A stretch of 32,943 nt of DNA from Clostridia bacterium (GTDB lineage: Bacteria; Bacillota; Clostridia; Christensenellales; Aristaeellaceae). The position numbers were made by a program, and so were the translations under genes. The notes below the pieces were generated by a model. The model saw only the letters and a list, made by a program, of their open reading frames with translations, ran no database searches and was not told where the DNA came from. Of this stretch, positions 22,483-29,689 are shown piece after piece. The stretch is taken from contig JAFRHH010000088.1 in NCBI GenBank assembly GCA_017433405.1, forward strand, positions 1 to 32,943, given 5' to 3'. Positions within the stretch are counted from its first letter, which is position 1. Every line of letters begins with the position of its first letter.

Positions 22483-23922
22483 TTATTCCGCCCCCGCCAG
22501 CTGCCGGAAGCGCTTCCTTCCCAGGATGAGGGCCGACAGGAACCAGCATACCTGGGAAATCACCGACGCCCACCAGATGCCCCAGACCCCCAGACGCCAG
22601 ACCTCCGTCAGCAGGAGCGCCGCGGCGGGGTTGATGATCAGCACGCAGACCATGGCCATCTTCCGGGGAATCCGGGTTTCCCCGGTGCCCCGCATGGCGC
22701 CGGCAATAATAATCCTGAGAATCTGGAGGAAGGTCAGGGCGGCGATGACCCAGTTGAAGGCCATGCCCTGGGTAATGGCCGCCTCATCCTGAAAATACTG
22801 CCTGTAGAACAGGCGGGCGCCCAGGATATAAACCGCGCTCAGGGCGGCGCAGAGCACCGCCCCGATCAGCAGGGCCTGCTTCAGATATTCCAGAATTTCC
22901 TTCGGCCGTCCCGCCCCCATGCTGCGGCCCGTCAGCGTCACGACGGCGCTCTGCAGCCCGTCCCCGAAGGCAAAGGTATAGCCCAGCAGGATGGAGGCGA
23001 CGAAATACACCGAGGTCTGATCCGCCGGCAGCCCGGAGAGAATGACCGAGGAAATCAGAAAGCCGACCCGCGTAAACAGGTTCTCGAAGACGGTGTTCCC
23101 CGCCTTGGACCGGATGTTTTTCCAGCCCTCCGGGGGAAGCGCCGTCCGGTCGGTCACGCCCTTCAGGGTCAGAAAATCGCTGTGCCGCTTCATATAAACC
23201 AGGCCGACCACCGTCGCAGCCACGCCGCCCGCCACCGTCCCGAGGGCGTCCCCGATCACCCCGAGGGCCGGGAAGCCCAGGTGTCCCTCGATCAGGAGAT
23301 AATTCACCAGGAAGTCCACCGCCGCCTGGAAAACCCCGGAAACCAGGGTCACCTTCGTCAGCCCGATTCCCCGAAGCGCCGCGTTCAGAATCAGCGGCAT
23401 CGTCTGGAAAACCATCAGCCCCATGATCACCCGGAAAAAGGAAATCGAGGTTTCGATGGTTTCCGCCTGCCGGCTGCAGAGACGCATGACCGGATCCGCC
23501 AGGAAAATAAAGGCCACCCCCAGGATCACCGAAATCGCGAAGCCGAGGCGGAGCACCGCGTGGAAATAGGCGTTGGCCTCCTTCCGGTCCTTCCTGCCGA
23601 GAGCCTGGGAAACGAAGATCGACGCGGCGGTCCCCAGCGCGAAGAAGATCGCGAAAAAGAGATTCTTCGGCTGCGCCGTCAGCGAGACGGCCGACACCGC
23701 GGCCTTCCCCAGCGGGGCGATCATCTTGGTATCGATGGAGGTGATCAGCACGGCGATCAGGCTTTCCAGAATCGCCGGTACGCCGATCAGGATAATCTCC
23801 CGCCGGTGATCCCGATGGCTGCCCTCTCCAGTCATCTTTTCCTTCGGATCCCCCTGGTTGCTTCCGACCCTGATCACGCTTCCGTCCCCGCCTCCGTTCC
23901 TGCTCCCGTTCACGTCCTTCAC
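22483..23922 (-). CDS. MATE family transporter embedded in the Cas10-like operon
   Basis: The GTG at 23922 overlaps the stop of the upstream gene (GTGA), implying coupled translation; a later ATG at about 23835 would remove a Lys/Arg/Gly-rich N-terminus. The protein (479 residues) has about 12 membrane segments, begins its core with EIILIGVPAILESLIAVLIT, and includes VSLTAQPKNLFFAIFFALGT, ASIFVSQALGRKDRKEANAY and a second repeat with TRVGFLISSVILSGLPADQT. These fit the MATE/NorM-DinF family, cation-driven exporters of drugs or metabolites. It lies between a Csx20-like and a Cas10-like gene on one strand with 4-base overlap and 25-base gaps. Whether it is an effector of the system, an exporter of its nucleotide, or a passenger is unknown. 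Confidence 0.88.
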   Translation of the reverse strand: MKDVNGSRNGGGDGSVIRVGSNQGDPKEKMTGEGSHRDHRREIILIGVPAILESLIAVLITSIDTKMIAPLGKAAVSAVSLTAQPKNLFFAIFFALGTAASIFVSQALGRKDRKEANAYFHAVLRLGFAISVILGVAFIFLADPVMRLCSRQAETIETSISFFRVIMGLMVFQTMPLILNAALRGIGLTKVTLVSGVFQAAVDFLVNYLLIEGHLGFPALGVIGDALGTVAGGVAATVVGLVYMKRHSDFLTLKGVTDRTALPPEGWKNIRSKAGNTVFENLFTRVGFLISSVILSGLPADQTSVYFVASILLGYTFAFGDGLQSAVVTLTGRSMGAGRPKEILEYLKQALLIGAVLCAALSAVYILGARLFYRQYFQDEAAITQGMAFNWVIAALTFLQILRIIIAGAMRGTGETRIPRKMAMVCVLIINPAAALLLTEVWRLGVWGIWWASVISQVCWFLSALILGRKRFRQLAGAE

Positions 23923-24371
23923 TCCTCCGCAGGCGTCCGTTCGCGTCCGTCCTTCCGTCCGGCCAGCGATCCCGCGCCCGCCCCGGCGCTCCGGCCCGTC
24001 CCGGCGTAGTACTGATAGTCCCTGAACCGCTCAAACACGAATACGGAGGTCTTTTCGGAGGAGCCGTCCGCCCGCCGGGTTTCAACGGCATCCCGCCGGG
24101 AACAGCCGCAGACCACCCGAATCCCGTCCGAAAGCAGCCGGTCAACCAGCATAAACAGAAAGGTAAATTCCCCGGCCGCGAAAACCGCTGCCGGCTTCAT
24201 CGCCTCGATTTTTTCCGCGTACGCCCCCGTCAGGGCCCGAAGCTCCTCCGGACCCATCCGGGGATCCACCTGCGGAAAGGGAAGATCCACAACCCCGCCG
24301 AATTCCTCCGCGGCCGCCAGCTGGGCGCTCCCCCACTGGGCGCTCGGATGATTGCTGCAGTTGATCAGCAT
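23919..24371 (-). CDS. Csx20-like protein, first gene of the Cas10-like operon
   Basis: The start at 24371 (MLINCSNHPS) has GGGGGAGG upstream; an extended frame to 24473 would include the promoter. The 150-residue protein has MLINCSNHPSAQW, then VVDLPFPQVDPRMGPEELRA, then PAAVFAAGEFTFLFMLVDRL, and VFVFERFRDY, followed by a low-complexity Arg/Gly/Ala tail. The pattern of a short first strand ending in N-x-S-x-H, a G-[ED]-F motif, a helix, a C-x-x-R, and an F-x-x-[VE]-R-F-R-x-Y end fits my recollection of Csx20 and related CRISPR-associated small Rossmann-like proteins that have been proposed as ring nucleases or CARF relatives. If so it could degrade or sense a Cas10 product. The match is from memory, so moderate. 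Confidence 0.55.
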   Translation of the reverse strand: MLINCSNHPSAQWGSAQLAAAEEFGGVVDLPFPQVDPRMGPEELRALTGAYAEKIEAMKPAAVFAAGEFTFLFMLVDRLLSDGIRVVCGCSRRDAVETRRADGSSEKTSVFVFERFRDYQYYAGTGRSAGAGAGSLAGRKDGRERTPAEE

Positions 24372-24432
24372 GGCCGCCTCCCCCTTTCCGGATTCCATTA
24401 TAAAACGCTGGACCGCTTTTATTTTTCGTTTC

Positions 24433-24461
24433 ATTATACAGGGCATCATGAAAATTTTCAA
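24433..24461 (-). promoter_or_regulatory. Strong promoter of the Cas10-like operon
   Basis: On the minus strand TTGAAA (24461-24456) and TATAAT (24438-24433) lie 17 bases apart, a near-consensus sigma-70-type promoter. Transcription would start near 24426, about 55 bases before the Csx20-like start codon. Its -35 box is five bases from the -35 box of the divergent plus-strand promoter. Confidence 0.82.
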
Positions 24462-24466
24462 TCGAT

Positions 24467-24495
24467 TTGACAAAACCCCCCTTCCGTGTTACGAT
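24467..24495 (+). promoter_or_regulatory. Strong divergent promoter for the structured RNA
   Basis: TTGACA (24467-24472) and TACGAT (24490-24495) are 17 bases apart. Transcription should start near 24502 and enter a hairpin-rich leader that ends in a terminator. The -35 boxes of this promoter and the Cas10-operon promoter are back to back, so one bound regulator could affect both. Confidence 0.75.
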
Positions 24496-24501
24496 CCCCT
24501 C

Positions 24502-24625
24502 CGTCAGCCCAAGCTGATTTTCGGGCCCGCCCAAGCGGGCCGAAGGGTTTCGCGGTTCCCTGTCAAGCGCCGGTATCACGAAGGTGCCGAAGGCCGTCCC
24601 AAGACGGCTTCCGGCACCTTTTTGT
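24502..24625 (+). ncRNA. Candidate structured small RNA or leader with three CCCAAG-capped hairpins
   Basis: Three hairpins follow one another. The first (24504-24517) is TCAGC/GCTGA, the second (24521-24543) GGCCCGC/GCGGGCC with an outer pair of bases, and the third is the terminator stem at 24581. Each has a CCAA loop closed by C-G, so CCCAAG is repeated at 24508, 24530 and 24598. A strong promoter lies just upstream. It is either a short RNA with its own terminator (about 125 nt) or an attenuator/riboswitch for the nucleotidase gene 115 bases further. I know no Rfam family that it matches, and have not been able to search. Its placement next to an array-less Cas10-like operon is notable. 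Confidence 0.6.
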
Positions 24626-24632
24626 TTTTTTC
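24581..24632 (+). terminator. Rho-independent terminator of the structured RNA
   Basis: AAGGTGCCG and GCCGTC on the left pair with GACGGC and CCGGCACCTT on the right (about 16 pairs) around a CCAA loop; TTTTTGTTTTTTTT follows. It precedes the nucleotidase start codon by over 100 bases, so it would have to be read through, or the RNA ends here. Confidence 0.9.
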
Positions 24633-24739
24633 GGCGCCCGTGTCCGGTTTTCGCTTTTTCCCCATCGATTCTTTTTCCCAATCGGTTCCAGGAAGCCCCA
24701 TTCAGTCCCGACAGAACAAACGTAAGGAGGATTCCCCCC

Positions 24740-25609
24740 ATGAAATTCCGCAAAGCCGCTGCCCCGATCCTGACGATCCTGCTGGTCTGCGCCCTGGCCC
24801 TCTCCGCCTCCGCCTCCACCTTTACCGATGCCCACGGCACCGTGATCGAGCTGGACGATACCCTGGAGGCCTATGCCGACGTAACGCTCTCCGGCGCGGA
24901 GGACGCCGCCCGGAAGGGCGAAACGAACCTCGGCGACCTGTGGGCCGACGCCCTGCGCTGGTTCGCCGTCTCCGGCGCCATCAACGAAGCCTTTGAGGAG
25001 GACGACGTGACCGCGGGCAATACCGCCGTCGCCGCCGATGCCGATCATATCGTCGCCCTGTGGAACGGCGGCAACCTGCGGGCCGATCTGCCGGCGGGCA
25101 GGTTCGGCGCCGAACAGCTGGCGGAGGTCCTTCCCTATCCGAACAGGGTCGCCGTGGTCTATATGACCGGCGAACAGCTGCTGGAGGCGCTGGAGGCGTC
25201 GTCCCAGGGGCTGCCCTATACCGCCGAAACCGCCGACGCCTGCGCCTCCTTCATGCAGGTTTCCGGCCTCCGCTATACCGTGGACACCGCCAAAGCCTTT
25301 GACCGGGGCGAGGCCTACGGCGAAAGCGGAAACTGGTTCCGGGCCGCTTCCCTCGGCCGCGTCACCATCGAGGAGGTCAACGGCCGGCCCTTTGACCCCG
25401 CCGCGGTTTACGCCGTCATCACCAGCAACGCGAACTTCAACGGCATGGACGCCTCCTACGCCATCAAAGCCGCCGCGGAGGAGAACGAAAGGAGCACCGT
25501 CACGACCGCCGTGGTGCGGGACGTAGTCTGGCGCTATATCTCCGCCGAACTGGGGAACCGGATCGGCGAAGGCTACGCCCGGCCCCAGGGGCGGATTACC
25601 GTCCGGTAA
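24740..25609 (+). CDS. Secreted stand-alone 5'-nucleotidase C-terminal domain protein
   Basis: The ATG at 24740 has TAAGGAGG upstream; the frame is open back to 24584 without a better start. The 289-residue protein has a signal peptide (MKFRKAAAPILTILLVCALA, cleaved after ASA). The rest is one domain of the 5'-nucleotidase C-terminal family: ETNLGDLWADALRW, VALWNGGNLRADLPAGRFGA, then EQLAEVLPYPNRVAVVYMTG and FMQVSGLRYTVD. The family's N-terminal metallophosphatase domain with its metal ligands is absent, so it cannot hydrolyse by the usual route; substrate binding is possible. It is the first gene of a five-gene run. Given its neighbour, a nucleotide-binding role is tempting but unproven. Confidence 0.8.
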   Translation: MKFRKAAAPILTILLVCALALSASASTFTDAHGTVIELDDTLEAYADVTLSGAEDAARKGETNLGDLWADALRWFAVSGAINEAFEEDDVTAGNTAVAADADHIVALWNGGNLRADLPAGRFGAEQLAEVLPYPNRVAVVYMTGEQLLEALEASSQGLPYTAETADACASFMQVSGLRYTVDTAKAFDRGEAYGESGNWFRAASLGRVTIEEVNGRPFDPAAVYAVITSNANFNGMDASYAIKAAAEENERSTVTTAVVRDVVWRYISAELGNRIGEGYARPQGRITVR

Positions 25610-25678
25610 AGCGCCCCGGCCCCCGGAATTCCATCTGACCCGGGCCCGGAAACAGGAGACAGGAACAGGAGGAAAGCC

Positions 25679-26635
25679 ATGCGCCCGGAGATCGAAAAGG
25701 TCATCGCGGAAATTGAAAAGGTGATCGCCGGCAAGCGGGAGGTCATCGGGCGGATTCTGACCGCCCTGCTGGCGGACGGCCACGTGCTGCTCGACGACGT
25801 GCCCGGGGTAGGCAAAACCACCCTGGCCGTCGCCCTCAGCCGGACCGTCGGTCTTCCCTTTCGCCGGGTTCAGTTTACGCCGGACGTGCTTCCCTCCGAC
25901 CTGGTAGGCTTTTCCATGGTCAGCCGCTCCGACGGCGGCCTCGTCTACCACCCCGGCGCGCTGGAGGACGCCGGCCTTCTGCTGGGGGACGAAATCAACC
26001 GGGCCTCCAGCAAAACCCAGTCCGCCCTGCTGGAGGCGATGGAGGAGCGGCAGGTCACGGTGGACGGGGAAACCCATCCGCTGCGTCGGCCCTTTCTCGT
26101 CATCGCCACCCAGAACAGCGTCGGCGCCGCCGGCACCCAGTTTCTCCCCTACGCCCAGGTGGACCGGTTCCTCGTGCGCCTGTCCCTGGGCTACCCCGAT
26201 TACGAAGCCCAGATGGAGATGCTCCGAAGCCGCCAGGGCGGGGATCCCCTGGAGCGGGTGGAACCGGTGCTGACGGGGGACGCGCTTCCGAAAATCCAGG
26301 ACGAGGTTCGTCAGGTGGTTTCCCGGGACGCGATTCTGGATTACATCACCCGGCTGACCCTGGCCTCCCGGGAGCAGCCCGCGGTCGAAGTTGGCGTCAG
26401 CCCCCGGGGCGCGCTGTTTCTCGACCGGATGGCGAAGGCCCACGCCTGGATGGCGGGACGGGATTACGTCACCGGCGGCGATGTCCAGGCGGTCTTCCCG
26501 GACGTGTGCGCCCATCGGGTGCTGCTGAAGGAGCCGGCGGCGGGGCCGTCCGTCCGCGACATCCTGGAGGGTCTCCTCCGCTCCGTGGAAAACCCGGACC
26601 GCCGCGGCCGGATGTTCGGGGGGAAAAGGCCATGA
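25679..26635 (+). CDS. MoxR-family AAA+ ATPase
   Basis: GGAGGAAA precedes the ATG. The 318-residue protein has the MoxR features: Walker A at 43-48 (GVGKTT), VQFTPDVLPSDLVGF, Walker B with GDEINRASSKTQSALLEAME, sensor-1 FLVIATQNSVG, an arginine-finger region FLPYAQVDRFLVRLSLGYPD, and a C-terminal lid with VSPRGALFLDRMAKAHAWMA. These proteins act as chaperones on the products of adjacent DUF58 or vWA genes; the next gene, overlapping by four bases, is such a DUF58 protein. Function is probably in activation or assembly of a cell-envelope complex. Confidence 0.93.
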   Translation: MRPEIEKVIAEIEKVIAGKREVIGRILTALLADGHVLLDDVPGVGKTTLAVALSRTVGLPFRRVQFTPDVLPSDLVGFSMVSRSDGGLVYHPGALEDAGLLLGDEINRASSKTQSALLEAMEERQVTVDGETHPLRRPFLVIATQNSVGAAGTQFLPYAQVDRFLVRLSLGYPDYEAQMEMLRSRQGGDPLERVEPVLTGDALPKIQDEVRQVVSRDAILDYITRLTLASREQPAVEVGVSPRGALFLDRMAKAHAWMAGRDYVTGGDVQAVFPDVCAHRVLLKEPAAGPSVRDILEGLLRSVENPDRRGRMFGGKRP

Positions 26636-28185
26636 TCCGTCGGGGGCTCCTCTGGGGGATTTTCGCATGTCTCAGCGGTCTGCTTTATTTTTTTGAAAAC
26701 AATACGGGCACCCGCATGGTCCTGGCCGCCGCCCTGCTGCTGCCGCTGATTCCCCCGGTCCGGCGAAGCCTCTTCGGAAAGGACCGGGAGGCAGCCGGCC
26801 CCCAGGCGTCTTCTGCATCCCCGCCCGCCTCCTCTCCGGCTCCGCCCTCTGCTGCCCCACCGGCCTCCGGCGAGGAGCCGGACGGCGTACGAACCTATGT
26901 CCCCGGCGATCCCGTCAACCGCGTCCACTGGAAGCTGTCCGCCAAGCGGGAGGAGCTGCTGGTCCGGGAATGGTGCCGGAGCGCGGGGCCGGAGGAGGAA
27001 GCCGCGGCGGATTCCCGGGAACGGAAGCCTTCGCCGAAGCTGGGAGCGCAGTCCTCATTCACCGCCAGCCCGGGCCTCCGAAGCGCGAAGGTCCGCCGGA
27101 GCCTGGCAGCTTTCCTGATGCTTTCCCTGGCGCTGCTCCTGCTGCTTCCCGCCGCCCGGGACGGGGTCAGGATCCTGCTGAACCGGCTGTTCGACGAAAG
27201 CGAGGCGGTCAACGCCTATCGCTACGAACGTTTTCCCGTGGCGGAGGGCCGGTCCGTCCTGCCGGCCCTTGTCCCGCTGGCCCTGGCCGCCCTGTCCCTG
27301 GCGGGGCTGGCGCTGGGCTGCGAAAGCCGCGTTCCCGCCCTGCTCCTGGCGGCGGGGCTGATGCTCTTTCAGATCTGGTTCGGCCTGTCCTTTCCCGCCT
27401 GGGGCAACGGCGCCCTTCTGATCCTCTTTGCCCTGCGGATGCTCCGGCGCCCTCCGGCGGGGCGGGAGATTCGAAACCTGCTGGCGGCGGCGGGAGCGCT
27501 CTTTCTCGCCGTGGGGCTGCTCTTCCCCGGCGTCGACGCCGCCACGGAAGCGGCCTCGGAGGCCCTCCGGGACCGGCTGAGCCGGATGGCGGGGGCCGTT
27601 GCCGGGGAAGCCGGGGAAGCGCCCGAGGGTGAAACGGAAGCCCGCCGGGTCCATTCCCGGGCCCCGGCGGAGGGAACGGAGGAAGCCCGGCCGGAGCGGG
27701 CCTTCCGGCTCGTGACGCTGGCGGAAAAGCAGATCTCCCGGCCCCACTGGGTCGACGCGCTGCGAATCGCCCTGCTGCTGCTGGCTTCGGCCGCCCTGCT
27801 CGTCCTGCCCTTTCTGCCCTTCCTCTGGCTGAACGCGCGGCGGAAAAAGGCCCTCGAGGCCCGAAGGGTCTTCGATTCGGAAAACATCAGCGAGGCGGTC
27901 GCCGGCATCTTTCAGCAGGTAACCGCCTGGCTGGAGGCCACCGGCCACGGCGGGGGAAACCAGCCCTACGCCCGGTGGGCCGCCGATCTGTCGCCGGCGT
28001 ATGCCGAGCGCTTTTCCGCCTGCGAAAAGCTTTTTGAGGAGGCGGCCTACAGCACCCATGAAATGCGGGAGGAGCAGCGGCAGCAGGCGCTCAGGCTGCT
28101 GGAGGAAACGGAACGAACGCTGAAAGCCGCCGCCGGATGGCGGGAGCGGATAAGGCTGAAATACAGGGAGTGTTTATGGTGCTGA
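26632..28185 (+). CDS. DUF58-domain membrane protein with long C-terminal membrane region
   Basis: The ATG overlaps the MoxR stop (ATGA). The 517-residue protein has two N-terminal membrane segments (RRGLLWGIFACLSGLLYF; TRMVLAAALLLPLIPPV), then an Ala/Pro/Ser linker, then the DUF58 signature RTYVPGDPVNRVHWKLSAK at 87-105. The usual vWA-like part that follows is missing or shortened. Further on come four or more membrane segments (for example FLMLSLALLLLLPAARDGV, ALLLLASAALLVLPFLPFLW) and a cytosolic helical tail with QPYARWAADLSPAYAERFSA. This looks like a condensed fusion of a DUF58 protein with a second membrane protein, such as a DUF4129-like partner. It should work with MoxR. Confidence 0.72.
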   Translation: MIRRGLLWGIFACLSGLLYFFENNTGTRMVLAAALLLPLIPPVRRSLFGKDREAAGPQASSASPPASSPAPPSAAPPASGEEPDGVRTYVPGDPVNRVHWKLSAKREELLVREWCRSAGPEEEAAADSRERKPSPKLGAQSSFTASPGLRSAKVRRSLAAFLMLSLALLLLLPAARDGVRILLNRLFDESEAVNAYRYERFPVAEGRSVLPALVPLALAALSLAGLALGCESRVPALLLAAGLMLFQIWFGLSFPAWGNGALLILFALRMLRRPPAGREIRNLLAAAGALFLAVGLLFPGVDAATEAASEALRDRLSRMAGAVAGEAGEAPEGETEARRVHSRAPAEGTEEARPERAFRLVTLAEKQISRPHWVDALRIALLLLASAALLVLPFLPFLWLNARRKKALEARRVFDSENISEAVAGIFQQVTAWLEATGHGGGNQPYARWAADLSPAYAERFSACEKLFEEAAYSTHEMREEQRQQALRLLEETERTLKAAAGWRERIRLKYRECLWC

Positions 28186-29234
28186 AGGGACGGAAAACGG
28201 CGCTGCTCGCGCTGACGCTGGGAGCGGCGCTGCTGCTGGGAGGCTGCCGCGTGCGCGTCGTCGGGGGCGGCGGGGGTTCCGCCGCCCTGCCCGCCGCCTC
28301 CGAATCCGCGGCGGACGCCCGGGGGGAAGTCACCGGCGGCGCGGCCTCCGCGTCTCCGGTGGAGCCCGCCAGGCCGACGGAGGAGGAGAAGCCGGAGAGG
28401 CCGGAAGCGGAAATGGCCGGGGAAGACGGCCGCCGAATAAAGGAAAATCCCGATGCGTCCCGAAAAGAATATGATGAGAACGCCCCCGCGGAGATCGTCA
28501 ACGGCGCTGACCTGACGCTGCATTGGGAAGGCGAAGGAAACGGCGCCGGCGCGGCCGCGGAGGAAGCCGCCCGTTCCGTGGCCCTCCTCCGGGATACGGC
28601 GGAGCAGCCCGCCGTCCGGACCGAGACCGCCGAGGAGGCGGACCGCCTGGGCGTATCCCCGGAGGCGGCGGAGGCGGATTCCGCCCTGACCTATTTCACG
28701 GTGCTGCTGGAGGACCGGGTGGGCTCCCTCTTCGAGTGCAAGCGGCTGAACCTCTACTGGGAGACGGATCAGGATCACGTAACGATTCATAAATCCGCCC
28801 CGGAGCACGCTCTGATCCTCTCCGCCGGATGCTACGACGTTTCCGCCCGGCTGCTGCCGGAAAACCTGCGGGTCAGCGACGGGTGGGTTGCGCGCAAGAA
28901 TCCCGGCGTGATCGTCAAGCTGGTGGACGGCGGTCTCCTCGGCCGCCGGGTTCAGGATGCCGGCGCCGCCCGGGCGGTCTATGAAAGCCTTTCCGCCCGG
29001 GACGGGTGGCGCGGGATCGACGCCCTCCGAAACAGCCGGATCCTGCTGCTCTCCCGGGAGATGCTGGAAGCCCCCTGGCTGCGAACCGCCGCGGCGGTGC
29101 TGATCGCCCGGGCCGCCTATCCCGACCTGTTTTCAGACGTGGATCCGGAAGAGATGCTGCGCATGCTGGCGGAGGAAGCCACCGGCGCCCCGCCCGCGGG
29201 CCTCTTCTATAACCTGAAGGAGGATGAGCCATGA
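28176..29234 (+). CDS. Lipoprotein with a substrate-binding-like C-terminal part
   Basis: The ATG at 28176 overlaps the DUF58 gene by 10 bases. The 352-residue protein has a lipoprotein signal (MVLKGRKTALLALTLGAALL then LGGC, so Cys22 is the lipidation site), a Gly/Ser/Ala/Glu-rich linker, and a folded region from about residue 165. The C-terminus (GWRGIDALRNSRILLLSREM, then RTAAAVLIARAAYPDLFSDV then DPEEMLRMLAEEATG) resembles the last helix pair of TroA/FecB-like binding proteins, in which W-x-x-[IL]-x-A-[VL]-[KR]-x-x-x-[VI] is followed by A-x-x-[LI]-x-P-x-x-F. The match is partial and there is no ABC transporter nearby. It is probably a surface-anchored partner of the MoxR/DUF58 pair. Confidence 0.6.
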   Translation: MVLKGRKTALLALTLGAALLLGGCRVRVVGGGGGSAALPAASESAADARGEVTGGAASASPVEPARPTEEEKPERPEAEMAGEDGRRIKENPDASRKEYDENAPAEIVNGADLTLHWEGEGNGAGAAAEEAARSVALLRDTAEQPAVRTETAEEADRLGVSPEAAEADSALTYFTVLLEDRVGSLFECKRLNLYWETDQDHVTIHKSAPEHALILSAGCYDVSARLLPENLRVSDGWVARKNPGVIVKLVDGGLLGRRVQDAGAARAVYESLSARDGWRGIDALRNSRILLLSREMLEAPWLRTAAAVLIARAAYPDLFSDVDPEEMLRMLAEEATGAPPAGLFYNLKEDEP

Positions 29235-29644
29235 AAATTCTCGTCATCGACGGCCAGGGCGGCCGGCTGGGCCGCCGGCTGGTGGAAAGCATCCGGAAAA
29301 CCTGCCCGGAGGCGAATATTACCGCCGTAGGCACCAACAGCATGGCGACCGAAAATATGCTCGCCAGCGGCTGTGCCAATCAGCTGGCGACCGGCGAAAA
29401 CGCCGTGATCGTCGCCTGCCGGACGGCTCGGATCATCGTCGGTCCCTTCGGCATCGCCACCGCCGATGCCATGATGGGCGAAATCTCCCCCGCCATGGCC
29501 AACGCCGTCGCCTCCAGCCCCGCCTACCGGGTCCTGATCCCCATGAACCTCTGCGATACCTATATCGCCGGAGTCGCCAAGGGCTCCGCCGCGATCCTGG
29601 AGGACGCCATGGCCCACATCCGGGAGCTCGTTCAGAAAAACTGA
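29231..29644 (+). CDS. DUF3842 family protein
   Basis: The ATG overlaps the lipoprotein stop by four bases (ATGA). The 137-residue product starts MKILVIDGQGGRLGRRLVES, a glycine-rich Rossmann-like first strand and loop, followed by EANITAVGTNSMATENMLAS, GENAVIVACRTARIIVGPFG, and ends with a helix (AAILEDAMAHIRELVQK). This is the DUF3842 pattern (short Clostridial protein, [KR]-[IV]-x-[VI]-[IV]-D-G-Q-G-G at the start, and G-[ED]-[NS]-A). No function is known. It is usually found on its own in Clostridia, so linkage to a MoxR operon may be incidental. Confidence 0.85.
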   Translation: MKILVIDGQGGRLGRRLVESIRKTCPEANITAVGTNSMATENMLASGCANQLATGENAVIVACRTARIIVGPFGIATADAMMGEISPAMANAVASSPAYRVLIPMNLCDTYIAGVAKGSAAILEDAMAHIRELVQKN

Positions 29645-29653
29645 TTTTTCCTA

Positions 29654-29682
29654 TTGACAAGTTCTATATAGCAATATATTAT
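29654..29682 (+). promoter_or_regulatory. Strong promoter with no downstream gene on its strand
   Basis: TTGACA (29654-29659), 17 bases, TATTAT (29677-29682), in an AT-rich spot right after the DUF3842 stop. Its transcript would start near 29689, at the left end of a long inverted repeat, and continue antisense to the end of mntP. There is no plus-strand gene for over 1.5 kb. Confidence 0.7.
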
Positions 29683-29689
29683 TGTTTGT

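Noticed and set aside
24372..24473. Longer N-terminus for the Csx20-like protein, starting at 24473
   Set aside because: The extra 34 residues would cover the -35 and -10 boxes of the operon promoter and start upstream of transcription; the ATG at 24371 has a good ribosome site.
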